Of a DNA stretch of 49,421 bases, positions 35,075-44,100 are shown piece by piece. The stretch is from Rhodocyclaceae bacterium UBA6160. GTDB lineage: Bacteria; Pseudomonadota; Gammaproteobacteria; Burkholderiales; Rhodocyclaceae. The stretch lies in assembly GCA_002422995.1 (NCBI GenBank), contig DIUK01000096.1, forward strand, positions 1-49,421, given 5' to 3'. How positions within the stretch are numbered: the first letter of the stretch is position 1; each line of letters starts with the position of its first letter. Both the position numbers and the translations under genes were made by a program. Below the pieces are notes generated by a model. It made no database searches. It was not told the DNA's origin and worked only from the letters and a program-made list of their open reading frames with translations.

Positions 35075-35105
35075 CCCAACCCCTCTCCCGCAAGGGGAGA
35101 GGGGC
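35075..35105. repeat. GC-rich palindromic repeat, right copy 2
   Basis: The same CCCAACCCCTCTCCCG...GAGGGGC palindrome as the unit at 35001, in direct orientation 65 bases further on. Together the two right copies resemble paired REP-type elements. It ends 24 bases before the flippase stop codon. Confidence 0.85.
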
Positions 35106-35128
35106 TTTTGACGTGATATCAAGGATAT

Positions 35129-36610
35129 TCAGTGGCATCTGCTCATGCGCCACTGGGTGAGTTTATCCATGATGGTTGATTCCAGCCCTTCAGGCCGTCC
35201 GATCAAGTGCCAGCTCGCCAATGACCATAGCATGAAGAACACCGCGCCAGAAAGTATAGCAGCGGCAAGACTCAGTGCTGGCGAGGCGATTATCGCTGGC
35301 AGCGAGATGATGTAATTGACGAGTCCATACATTAAGGTTGCGCCTGCTAGCGGGCGGACCACGGTTTTAAGCGCAGCACTCATGCGCAGCTGACAAATTT
35401 TTTGGGTGTAGAGCAATGTTACCAGCGAGCTGACGACAGAGCTGATTGTTCGTGCCAGGGCAAGCCCGATCAGATGAAAGCCGGGGACGAGCGCAATCGC
35501 GGCAAGTACAAAGCTGGCAAATTCGATCCAGATAATCTGGCTTTGCGAGCGGGTGTGGCCATGCAGAATCAGCAAAGTGTTGGCCGGGGATGTCATGGTT
35601 TGCAGTACAGAAGCCAAGGCAAACAGCGAAACAAAAGGTACGGCATCCATCCATTTGCTGCCCAGGGCGATGTGGGTTGCTTGAGCGGCAATGGCCATAA
35701 ACCCGAGCCCGATGGGCCAGATGACGGTATTCACTGCGGCGATGGTTTTGATCACCGCCTGATTGGTGCGCTCGATATTTCCTTCAAGAGACGAGAGCAC
35801 AGGTAAAAGCGCTTTGAGCATGGCCGGGCCAATTTCGCCGACGGGCATCTGGCCGAAATCAGAACCGACGTTATACAGCCCGAACTGCGCCGTGGTGCCG
35901 ATGCGGCCCGCAGCAAGTTCGTCCCCTTTGTGCAAGATGAATTGGCCCACGCGCGCCACCATCAGCCATTTGGTGATCGCCCATATCTCGCCAATTTTTG
36001 AGGTGTTCCAGCGCGGGCGATAGGGGTGCCACCAATAGCTCAAGAAAACAGGCACGGTATACCCGGCGATGATGCCGATGACCAGGGCACGGTAATCGCG
36101 CAGTATCATGCCGGCGATTACGGTGGTGACGACGCTGGCAATTTTTGTGGCGGTCGAGATTTTGAAATCCAGCGTGTAGATAAATGCCTTGCGCGCCAGC
36201 ACCTGGCCGATATTGCTAAAGCTGATAAAGATAACGCTGGCAGAAAGTGCCAGAAGCACAAAGGTTAGCCGTGGTTCATTGAAGTATTCAAGCGCTAGCG
36301 GTAGCGCCAGCAGCAGCATGAGGCCCGCGCCCAGCCCTTGGAGTATGCCTAGCGTCCAGGCTGAATCAATTTCATCGCGGGTAACTTCTGCCTTGCGCAG
36401 CAAGGCAACGGATGGGCCGAAATCGAGAAAGGTTTGAATCAGGCCGACAACCAGCATGCCCATGGCGACAATGCCGTAATCTTCCGGCATGAGCAGGCGC
36501 GCCATGATGACGGTATTGATAAAGCCCAGCCCTTTGATGAGCCAGCGGGTGCCGACTGTCCATGCGGCGCCACGGATAAGATTGGTTTTTGGGTTGTTGG
36601 AAGGCGCCAT
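35129..36610 (-). CDS. Wzx-type oligosaccharide flippase
   Basis: A 493-aa protein with twelve to fourteen helices of the polysaccharide_synt / MOP exporter family. NLIRGAAWTVGTRWLIKGLGF and ARLLMPEDYGIVAMGML are the N-terminal family signature. It moves the lipid-linked repeat unit across the inner membrane. It stands 4 bases after the big O-antigen-ligase fusion, so the two are coupled, as expected for flippase and polymerase. Confidence 0.92.
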   Translation of the reverse strand: MAPSNNPKTNLIRGAAWTVGTRWLIKGLGFINTVIMARLLMPEDYGIVAMGMLVVGLIQTFLDFGPSVALLRKAEVTRDEIDSAWTLGILQGLGAGLMLLLALPLALEYFNEPRLTFVLLALSASVIFISFSNIGQVLARKAFIYTLDFKISTATKIASVVTTVIAGMILRDYRALVIGIIAGYTVPVFLSYWWHPYRPRWNTSKIGEIWAITKWLMVARVGQFILHKGDELAAGRIGTTAQFGLYNVGSDFGQMPVGEIGPAMLKALLPVLSSLEGNIERTNQAVIKTIAAVNTVIWPIGLGFMAIAAQATHIALGSKWMDAVPFVSLFALASVLQTMTSPANTLLILHGHTRSQSQIIWIEFASFVLAAIALVPGFHLIGLALARTISSVVSSLVTLLYTQKICQLRMSAALKTVVRPLAGATLMYGLVNYIISLPAIIASPALSLAAAILSGAVFFMLWSLASWHLIGRPEGLESTIMDKLTQWRMSRCH

Positions 36611-36614
36611 AGAA

Positions 36615-39600
36615 TTAAACCAGTTTAGCCGATGCTTGTTGTCTGTTGTATGCCTTTGGGTTAAGAGTGCTGATCAGGGCGAGGGTTATCAATAGAAAGA
36701 GAAAGCGTGGCGCATCAATCAATGTGTCGAAAAGCCCGACGATCAAGAAGCCCGTGGTGGCCGCCAGGGCAATGCCGGCGGCATGGTTGCCTTGCCAGGC
36801 GGCGCGACTGGCAAGGTAGATAGTGGTGGCAAAAAACAGGCTAAAAGCGAGTACGCCTAGCCACCCTTGGTCAAATAAAATAGCCAGTGGCATGCTTTTG
36901 ATGTGCCAGGCAAGGTGTTCATCTGTAGAAAAATACCAATGATCCATGTGGCGTGAAAAGTCGCCATTGGCAATGAGTTCGTTGCCGTCAAGCGTGGTGA
37001 GTTGGATGTTGTCTACATCAACCAGAATGCCATTATTGAAGAATGATAATTTAACGGGTCTTTGGCTAATCCAGCGCCCGCTGCCAAGTTCGCCGGTGTT
37101 GATGGTTTGTTCTACGGTCTGCCACTGGTTGGCTTGTGCAATGCGCTGGCTTTTTTGCCATGTGGCGCAGCGGGATGAGGCAAGCATCCATTTTTCACAT
37201 AACGCAATGCCAACGGTTGCGCCTGGGCTGGCAGAGCGCACATTAAACCGCAGGCGATAGCGTTGGTGCGGTTCAACTGAAACAATCTGCTCAACATACA
37301 TGGCATAGCCGGGGGCGATGCGCAAAAAGCGGTTGTCTGCTTCAGCGCTTAGCGCGTGGACGGACGGGTGAAAGGTTTCGCGGCTACGCCAAAAGTGCGC
37401 ATCAGGAAAACGGCCTATGCCCATGCCGAAAATTTCTGTGAACCACCCGCTATCGCGTATCGACAGCCCATCTTGCCAGTGGGCTTGACGCACGCCTAAA
37501 TCGGTACTGACTTGGGACATGCGTTTTTGCACAAAGCTGCCTTCAAAGAGTGGTACGGCAACGGCAAGTGCGGCGCCTGCTAGCAGGGTAATTGTTACAA
37601 GGCGTTTGATTTTTTTGCTGTGTCCTGCCAGGAGTGCTAGCAAGGCCAGCCCGCAAGCAATGCCATAGCCAGCAAATCCATTGCGCGAGACGGTGGCCAT
37701 GAGTGTGTAGGTGCTGGCGAGCAGCAAAATGACGCCGGCAACCCGCAGCAACCATTGATGGGTAGAAATGATCAGGTAAAGCAGGAAGGGGGTTGCTACG
37801 GCGAGGTAGCACTCTACATAAGCGCCGCCTGTGTGAATGGCAGAAAAAGGTCCTGTGGCACGGTAATCAGAGCTGAAATTGAGTAATCCGCCAAACATGA
37901 ATTTTTCTCGCACCATGATGGCCACGACCGCCGCCAGGCCAAGTGTCATGCCCCAGGCAAACCATTGGAAAACCGATTTCTCGGCGGTGGTGAGACGGCG
38001 CACCAGGCCTGCAAATAGTAATGCCCAGACCAGTCCCTTGCTGATACGCAAGGCGTTGAACTGGCTCAAGTAGGTGATAAACGCATTGTCGTCAATGGAT
38101 TGCCAGGGGAAAAGTGCGTGCAGGGTGCTGAAGAAAAAGCTGAGCACCAGTAGTCCTAGCGCCCATTTAACGGCGGGGTGCCAAGGGGCGCTGTGCAGTG
38201 GTGTTCGGGCATAGCCCACCGCCAGGGTAATTGCCAGCAAAGCATCGAATTCATCCAGATAAAAGCGGCCGCTCCAGGGGGCAAGGTCAAATAAGGGTAA
38301 TGCAGCAGGGATAATCAACAGTGCGGCGAGGGGTTGATACCAAACAGCTACGGCGCTGGCAAAAAAGACGGTTGCCAACAGCCAAGGGTGGACAGGAAAT
38401 TTGATGAGCCAGTAAGCAAGCCCTGCGGCGACGAGACCAAGTACGGCCAGGTCAAGTTTGGCAGGCTGTTTGGGTATGGGCAGGCTGGATGCCGGGGCTT
38501 TGGCTGCAGAGGTTGATGCTGATTTTTCTGTTCTTGATTGAGCTGCGAGTGCTTGAATGTTCTGCATGGGATCGGCGTGAGGTATTTCATTGTTTGCATG
38601 CAGTGAGCGGTTTTCGGGTGACGGAGAAAGAAGGCGCTGCATGATGAGCCAGGTAGCATGAGTTGCAGCAACAGCAATCAGGATGTTCGTGGGGTCTGCA
38701 TGTGTTCTGGTTGAAAAGAGTTTCGCGGTTTCAAGCGCGGCGGATAGTAAAAAAGGCAAAGTTATTGTCAGGTGCTTTGAGCGAGACGAGAAAGCGGCAA
38801 TGACGCCCAGCGGTGCGAAAAGCAGCGCAACGGACAAAAGGCTGGTTAAGGCATTGGCTTCACTCACATAGTAATGGTAATAAAACGGCAGAAAATGGAG
38901 CGCGGTTAGCGCATTGCTTGCCGTATCGAGGTTGCCCCAAGGGCGATAAAACCAATGGGCGAATAGACCGAGGCCGATTAAGTAAATTAGCGTGAGCTTT
39001 CCTGTGTGGCGTTGTAATTGGTTTTGCCATAGGCTGATTTTTGTTTGGAAAGCATGGTGGGATGAATGCGCTAGTTTGCTCGATGCCTGGGTCCACAGCA
39101 TGCCACCAAGGTAAACCCCTGCAGCTCGGGTGAGGGTTGAGGCACCTTGGCTGACACCAGAGTAGGTAAAAAATTGCAGCGCTTCAATACTGATGCCGAG
39201 CAGGAAACCACTGAATATCAAGCGCAGAGAAAGTTTGTTTGCCAGGCTGCGGTTTGATGAGTGGCGGGTATGCCGAGCGATTAAGATGCCTAAAGGCGAA
39301 ATGGCGGCAACTTCAACGCAAAGGGCGATCAAGGTGCGAAATGGATTATGGGGTGGGTTGTTGGCAAATAACCAGCCCCAGCGGTCGGCGGTCATTTTTG
39401 CTGATATTTCATGTGCTGATAAAAGAAAATCAAAAGGGAAAAGGCAGTACAAAATGTAGGCGGCGACATAGAGCTTGAGTAACTGGGTGACGCCTTCTTG
39501 GCTGTCAGTTGGCTTAAAGGCCATCAAGCGTCGAATGCGATGGCTCAGTGGCCAGGCGCAGAGAATTCCCAGTGTGCCGCCTATCACTTCAGCCAGCAGA

Positions 39601-39968
39601 TCATTTTGTGAGACTGTGCGTGGCGGGAAGAAAATTTGCGCAAACTCCACACCAAAAGCCAGGAGTGTGACGGCACAGAGGCTGATGAGTAATGCGCCCG
39701 CTAATGCCAGGCCTTTTAGCCGGCCGACGAATCGCTCCGCTAAAAGAAGACCCGCTGGGAAATACAGCACACCGTTGGCAATCCAGTCAGCACGGCTATC
39801 AAGACCCAGGGCTAGAAAAGGTGTTTGCTCAAATTTTGCCCATGCCCATGCCAGGCTGTGAGGCTGAAAATTCAGTGGAACCAGGCTGCCATAGATGATG
39901 AAAATTAAGGCGGTAATGAGCCAGAAGGGGTGCAAGGGTGGTGCTGTTTTTGGATGGTCAAGGCGCAT
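36615..39968 (-). CDS. triple VanZ-like / O-antigen ligase / beta-sandwich fusion
   Basis: A 1117-aa protein, about two and a half times the size of an ordinary O-antigen ligase. Residues 20-145, 165-300 and 325-445 are three VanZ-like membrane modules; each ends in a similar helix pair, with VEFAQIFFPPR (107-117), IEALQFFTYSG (261-271) and LETAKLFSTR (412-421). A polar Ala/Ser/Pro linker (about 450-505) follows. A Wzy_C/O-antigen ligase core spans about 505-1100. Inserted in its large periplasmic loop (854-1018) is a beta-rich domain like a carbohydrate-binding module. It probably polymerises or ligates the glycan; the VanZ modules have no assigned role. Confidence 0.82.
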   Translation of the reverse strand: MRLDHPKTAPPLHPFWLITALIFIIYGSLVPLNFQPHSLAWAWAKFEQTPFLALGLDSRADWIANGVLYFPAGLLLAERFVGRLKGLALAGALLISLCAVTLLAFGVEFAQIFFPPRTVSQNDLLAEVIGGTLGILCAWPLSHRIRRLMAFKPTDSQEGVTQLLKLYVAAYILYCLFPFDFLLSAHEISAKMTADRWGWLFANNPPHNPFRTLIALCVEVAAISPLGILIARHTRHSSNRSLANKLSLRLIFSGFLLGISIEALQFFTYSGVSQGASTLTRAAGVYLGGMLWTQASSKLAHSSHHAFQTKISLWQNQLQRHTGKLTLIYLIGLGLFAHWFYRPWGNLDTASNALTALHFLPFYYHYYVSEANALTSLLSVALLFAPLGVIAAFSSRSKHLTITLPFLLSAALETAKLFSTRTHADPTNILIAVAATHATWLIMQRLLSPSPENRSLHANNEIPHADPMQNIQALAAQSRTEKSASTSAAKAPASSLPIPKQPAKLDLAVLGLVAAGLAYWLIKFPVHPWLLATVFFASAVAVWYQPLAALLIIPAALPLFDLAPWSGRFYLDEFDALLAITLAVGYARTPLHSAPWHPAVKWALGLLVLSFFFSTLHALFPWQSIDDNAFITYLSQFNALRISKGLVWALLFAGLVRRLTTAEKSVFQWFAWGMTLGLAAVVAIMVREKFMFGGLLNFSSDYRATGPFSAIHTGGAYVECYLAVATPFLLYLIISTHQWLLRVAGVILLLASTYTLMATVSRNGFAGYGIACGLALLALLAGHSKKIKRLVTITLLAGAALAVAVPLFEGSFVQKRMSQVSTDLGVRQAHWQDGLSIRDSGWFTEIFGMGIGRFPDAHFWRSRETFHPSVHALSAEADNRFLRIAPGYAMYVEQIVSVEPHQRYRLRFNVRSASPGATVGIALCEKWMLASSRCATWQKSQRIAQANQWQTVEQTINTGELGSGRWISQRPVKLSFFNNGILVDVDNIQLTTLDGNELIANGDFSRHMDHWYFSTDEHLAWHIKSMPLAILFDQGWLGVLAFSLFFATTIYLASRAAWQGNHAAGIALAATTGFLIVGLFDTLIDAPRFLFLLITLALISTLNPKAYNRQQASAKLV

Positions 39969-40048
39969 GGACTGGGGCGGGTGGGTGGGACAATTTCCGC
40001 AAAATGATGAGTGTTCGGCGCTGAGAATTTCGCTCCGCTTATTCTTTC

Positions 40049-41494
40049 TTATCGGGTGATGGGTAAATCCGGTTGCATCGTCTGCCGGGCACCCGGTAAT
40101 GTGGGCATTCCCGGCAATAGCCGGGTTGCAGCAGGGTGTACATATTCCAGTTGAGGGACAAGGCTGACGCCCGCAATAGTGGGTGGCGAAACGTAGGTTC
40201 GCTCCAGCCCGCTGTCTTTGCTTACACGGTAATCCTGCCGGTCAGATAGGACAAAAGCATGTGCATCAACATTCGGGTTATTAATGAATAGTCCGTTAAT
40301 GCCTGTATTCAATGGGCGCTTGCCCAAAAGCAGGTTGTTATAGGCAGTGATATTTATCGCGCCGGGTTTGATTACCAAAAATGTGCCGCCTTCAGGCCGA
40401 TGGTTTGCCAAGGTATTGTTCATGAGATAAAGCGCGTTTGCTGAAGTTTTGTAACCTTCTGCGCCAAACGAAATCAGTGTCGGGTTTTCTGTGGTGGCGC
40501 TTTGTTCGATGATATTGCCGATCACGTAAGCTATGCCGCCATTGGGAAATTCCAGTTCATAACTGGCGCGGCCGCTGGTTTCATCGGTGAGCCGGTTGTA
40601 CAGGATATGGTTTTCGCGCGCGCGGCTTTTGAGTAAATGGCCAGCATTGGCGTGGTGAAAATAGCTGCCAGTGACGCTGAGTTTTTTAATCGCGCCAACG
40701 TAAAGATTATGACTGTAGCCGTCGCCTGCGCCATTGCGGGCGAATTCGCTGTTTTCAATGGTCAGCGTGGCGTTGGGATTACTGCTGCTGAGCAGGCCAT
40801 TTTCGTTGTCCAGAAAACGGCAGCGGCGAATGCTTAAGTCACCTTCTTCAAAACGAATGCCGGCACCGTTTTTATCTGCTACGCGGGCGCCGGAAAATTC
40901 GATATTCTCAATCGTGATTTTGCCGCCACGCACAACCCAGAGTGCTTTTTGTTCGGCACTGGCGCCATTCGCCAGCAGGCGCACGCGACGACCACTTTTT
41001 TCATTTATGCCACGGATGGTCAGGTTGTTCTGTGTCCATACGGCCACATCTTGCGGGTAGTCGCCAGCGGCAATTTCTATCGTGTCGCCATCGCGTGCCA
41101 GGGCGGCAGCTGTGGCAATGGTGCGAATGCGCGCGTTGGGTCCGACAGCAATAGTGCGGCCACCAGGTTTGCTGGTGGGTGTAGTTGTTGGTGCGCTGTT
41201 GTTCTCGGTTGTTGCCGGGGTAGCGATGAGTTGTCCATTGGGCGCGCGACGAACTTCACCCAGGTAAGGCGAGGCGCTGGGCAAGGTGTCATCGCTCACG
41301 AGATTGGGCGCGAACTCTGCAGCGAACACAGGGAGGGAGAGGAATAGCGAAAATACAAACAGTGTGCAAAAAATAATTTTTCTTTCAACTATTCGGCTGG
41401 ATAGCTTGGTGCATGGATCTGAATAGGGTTTGGTGTGTGGCAGGTGGCGCGACACGTTGCATTTTTGGCGACCGGATTGAGCGCTGTACGGCAT
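40049..41494 (-). CDS. secreted right-handed parallel beta-helix protein
   Basis: About 481 aa. A hydrophobic signal (FCTLFVFSLFLSLPVFAA) is followed by a proline/threonine linker and then repeated beta-helix coils (ITIENIEFSG, LSIRRCRFLD, LTIENSEFAR, LSVTGSYFHH, AYVIGNIIEQS). Such proteins are polysaccharide lyases, epimerases or passive binding scaffolds. The start is set at ATG 41494; the frame runs to 41602, but that start would overlap the divergent gene at 41601. No in-frame ATG/GTG/TTG lies nearer the signal, so the leader has about 35 polar residues in front. Confidence 0.75.
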   Translation of the reverse strand: MPYSAQSGRQKCNVSRHLPHTKPYSDPCTKLSSRIVERKIIFCTLFVFSLFLSLPVFAAEFAPNLVSDDTLPSASPYLGEVRRAPNGQLIATPATTENNSAPTTTPTSKPGGRTIAVGPNARIRTIATAAALARDGDTIEIAAGDYPQDVAVWTQNNLTIRGINEKSGRRVRLLANGASAEQKALWVVRGGKITIENIEFSGARVADKNGAGIRFEEGDLSIRRCRFLDNENGLLSSSNPNATLTIENSEFARNGAGDGYSHNLYVGAIKKLSVTGSYFHHANAGHLLKSRARENHILYNRLTDETSGRASYELEFPNGGIAYVIGNIIEQSATTENPTLISFGAEGYKTSANALYLMNNTLANHRPEGGTFLVIKPGAINITAYNNLLLGKRPLNTGINGLFINNPNVDAHAFVLSDRQDYRVSKDSGLERTYVSPPTIAGVSLVPQLEYVHPAATRLLPGMPTLPGARQTMQPDLPITR

Positions 41495-41600
41495 ATTGTC
41501 CGTGTGTGCTGAAAAAAGTCTGAAAATAAGTCTTGATAGGAGGCTGACTTTTTTTGGTGTAGATTCACCGCTGCTTAATCCAATAAATGAGGAGTTAGTC

Positions 41601-41810
41601 ATGATCTCAATGGTTTTGCGTTGGTCCGGCCGGATTGCAGCGGTTGCAGGGGTATTGCTAAGTGCTGTAGTGGGTTTGTTGCGTTTGCAAGGTCATTACT
41701 GGCTGGGCGGCTTTCAGGCCGGCACCCTGATGTTGGGCGGCATGAGTTTGATGATGTTTGCTTGTTTGTGCTATCTGGTTCTGATCGATCGGCATGTGTT
41801 GAAGCCGTAA
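41601..41810 (+). CDS. 69-aa two-helix membrane protein
   Basis: A short gene of 69 residues beginning MISMVLRWSGRIAAVAGVLL: two membrane helices (about 10-28 and 40-62) with a glycine-rich turn. GAGGAG precedes ATG 41601 by 7 bases. It is transcribed away from the beta-helix gene. I do not recognise the family. The inverted sequence CGGTAA/TTACCG at 41818-41838 follows and might end transcription against the convergent manC gene. Confidence 0.6.
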   Translation: MISMVLRWSGRIAAVAGVLLSAVVGLLRLQGHYWLGGFQAGTLMLGGMSLMMFACLCYLVLIDRHVLKP

Positions 41811-41901
41811 TGTATGGCGGTAAGGATTTTCTTTACCGAGGTGTTAGTAAATTGATCAATAGTTGATGGATTGCGCTTAATGCTTAAGCAGATTTCGCTG
41901 A

Positions 41902-43362
41902 TTATTTTGCTCGGCCGTAAACGTCTTCCAGTCGCACAATATCATCTTCACCCAGATAGCCGCCGGATTGCACCTCAATCATTTCCAGATCGATCTTGCC
42001 AAGATTTTCCAGCCGGTGTACGACGCCGAGCGGGATATAGGTGGATTCGTTTTCCGCAAGCAGGAGTATTTCTTCTCCGCGTGTGACTTGGGCTGTGCCT
42101 TTGACTACTATCCAGTGCTCGGCGCGGTGGTGATGTTTTTGTAAAGAGAGCTGCTTGCCGGGTTTGACGGTAATGCGTTTTACTTGGTAACGGTCGCCCT
42201 GCACGATGCCCTGGTAGCTGCCCCAGGGGCGGTGCACATGGGTATGCAGATCGATTTCGGTGCGACCATCTTTTTGCAGCTTTTCAACAATCGCTTTAAC
42301 TTCCTGGGTGCGATTTTTGGGGGCAATAAGCACGGCATCTGCTGTTTCTATGATGACCATGTCGGTAAGCCCGATTGTTGCAACCAGCCGTGATTCAGCA
42401 CGAATAAGATTATTGGTCGAGTCATGTGCAATGACGTCACCTTCACAGGTGTTGCCGTAAAAGTCGGCGCTGGTGCTACGGCACAAAGTATCCCATGCGC
42501 CAATGTCGTTCCAGCCAGCGGTGAGCGGGATGACAATGCCATCGTCGGTTTTTTCCATCAGGGCATAGTCTATTGAGTCGGCGCGGCAAGCAGAAAAAGA
42601 TTCTCCGTCCAGGCGGACAAAGTCCAGATCAAGCTTGGCGTGATCAACTGCTGTGCGCGCAGGTTCGGTAATTTCGGGCGCCAGGCGATTGAGGGTTTGC
42701 AAGTAACGATCCGCGCGAAACAAAAACATGCCGCTGTTCCAATAATATTCACCTGAATCAAGGTAGCTTTGCGCGGTGTCAGCGTCTGGTTTTTCGACAA
42801 AGCGATCAATGGCAAAGCCGTCTGCAATGGCCGCGCCCCGGTGAATGTAACCGTAACCTGTCTCCGGGCGTTCAGGGGTGATGCCAAAGGTGGCAAAGCG
42901 GCCTGCAGCGGCATGTGGCAAGGCCAATGCCACTGCTTCTTGAAATGCAGCAATATCGGTAACGACATGATCTGATGGCAAAACCAGCATGAGCGGTGAT
43001 TGGCCGCCGCGACGGCACCACTGGGCGGCGGCAGCTAAGGCCGGTGCGGTATTGCGCGCAGCGGGTTCGAGCAGAATGTCGGCTTCAATGCCAATTTCAC
43101 GAATCTGTTCAGCGACTAAAAATCGGTGCGCTTCATTGGTGATCAGGACTGGGCGGCCTAGTCCTGGAAAACCTTGCAGACGCAACAAAGTTGCCTGAAG
43201 TAAAGAGTGTTCGCCTAACAAACGCAAAAACTGTTTGGGATATTGTGAGCGGGATAATGGCCACAGGCGTGTGCCAGAACCGCCGCAGAGCAGCACGGGA
43301 ACAACGGGCGGTTGATTATGAGCAGGCAACGGCGAGTTTTCGTTATGTGTGTTGTTATTCAT
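41902..43362 (-). CDS. manC: mannose-1-phosphate guanylyltransferase / mannose-6-phosphate isomerase
   Basis: A 486-aa bifunctional enzyme that makes GDP-mannose. The nucleotidyltransferase domain starts VPVLLCGGSGTRLWPLSRS, then PAARNTAPA and VEKP. The C-terminal cupin isomerase domain has the metal-binding HHHRAEHWIVVKG. Full length for the ManC/AlgA/XanB family. It supplies the sugar donor for mannose, or for GDP-fucose-type branches, in the polymer. It is divergent from the phosphatase at 43501 with about 138 bases between, which must hold both promoters; I cannot fix either. Confidence 0.95.
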   Translation of the reverse strand: MNNNTHNENSPLPAHNQPPVVPVLLCGGSGTRLWPLSRSQYPKQFLRLLGEHSLLQATLLRLQGFPGLGRPVLITNEAHRFLVAEQIREIGIEADILLEPAARNTAPALAAAAQWCRRGGQSPLMLVLPSDHVVTDIAAFQEAVALALPHAAAGRFATFGITPERPETGYGYIHRGAAIADGFAIDRFVEKPDADTAQSYLDSGEYYWNSGMFLFRADRYLQTLNRLAPEITEPARTAVDHAKLDLDFVRLDGESFSACRADSIDYALMEKTDDGIVIPLTAGWNDIGAWDTLCRSTSADFYGNTCEGDVIAHDSTNNLIRAESRLVATIGLTDMVIIETADAVLIAPKNRTQEVKAIVEKLQKDGRTEIDLHTHVHRPWGSYQGIVQGDRYQVKRITVKPGKQLSLQKHHHRAEHWIVVKGTAQVTRGEEILLLAENESTYIPLGVVHRLENLGKIDLEMIEVQSGGYLGEDDIVRLEDVYGRAK

Positions 43363-43500
43363 GAGTTGTCGTTAAGTCTTTTAAACTGAAGAGGTTGCTA
43401 TCCATGTTATCAAACCTGATAGAGATTTTTGGGTGATGGTTAATTTTTCAGGTGAAACTTGTTTTGATGAGCTGGCGGGCGTTGTCTTGGGGTAAATGGT

Positions 43501-43998
43501 ATGAGTGATCAAAAAGTTTTATTTGTTTGTACTGGAAATATTTGTCGCTCGCCCACTGCGGAAGGTGTGGCACGTGCCTTGGCGGCAAGACAGGGCGTGG
43601 GGCATTTGTTTACGTTTGATTCGGCCGGCACTATTGGCATGCATAAGGGTGCGCCACCGGACTATCGTGCAGTACAGGCCGCCGCACGAAGGGGCTATGA
43701 TTTGACGCCCTTGCGTGCGCGACAAATTGTTGAGAAAGATTTTTTTCGCTTTGATTATGTCTTGGCGATGGATTGCGGACATTTGAGCGTGCTGGAAAAA
43801 ATTTGCCCCGCAACGGCGTCTGGTCGTCTGGGTTTGTTTTTAGATTATGCCAAGGCAGAAGATTTAGCCAATCCTGTTTTGGATGAGGGAGTTCCAGACC
43901 CTTACTATGGCGGGCCGGAAGGGTTTGACTATGTGCTTACTTTGGTTGAAACCACGACACAACGGCTCATTAACCACTTACTCGAAAATACGCGATAG
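43501..43998 (+). CDS. low-molecular-weight protein tyrosine phosphatase (Wzb/EpsP-like)
   Basis: A 165-aa cytoplasmic phosphatase. The P-loop is VCTGNICRS (Cys10, Arg16) and the general acid loop is PDPYYGG (Asp133). It removes phosphate from the tyrosine tail of the BY-kinase at 4780, which is needed for cyclic polymerisation. ATG 43501 follows GGGG purines by about 10 bases. It stands alone on the plus strand, between manC and the broken genes. Confidence 0.93.
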   Translation: MSDQKVLFVCTGNICRSPTAEGVARALAARQGVGHLFTFDSAGTIGMHKGAPPDYRAVQAAARRGYDLTPLRARQIVEKDFFRFDYVLAMDCGHLSVLEKICPATASGRLGLFLDYAKAEDLANPVLDEGVPDPYYGGPEGFDYVLTLVETTTQRLINHLLENTR

Positions 43999-44100
43999 GC
44001 AATTTGGCAGACAGGATGAATGCCAAGCTGAATGCCAAGCCTTTGATGCGTTTATGGTGAGTTTGTTGAAGCAGGAATGAAAATCACGTGCCCAGAATTT

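Noticed and set aside
34603..35105. CRISPR-like array from the repeated palindromes
   Set aside because: The three units are not evenly spaced and two are in one orientation and one in the other; no Cas genes are nearby.
40949..41347. 132-aa plus-strand frame
   Set aside because: It is antisense to the beta-helix gene with no SD and no motif.
41533..41565. TTGATA...TAGATT promoter before the 69-aa gene
   Set aside because: The spacer is 21 bases, too long for a sigma-70 promoter.
42454..42482. Reverse-strand copy of the dispersed repeat in manC
   Set aside because: The core CCAGCGCCGACTTTT matches, but the flank does not fully agree and it is in another codon phase; kept only as a weak hint.
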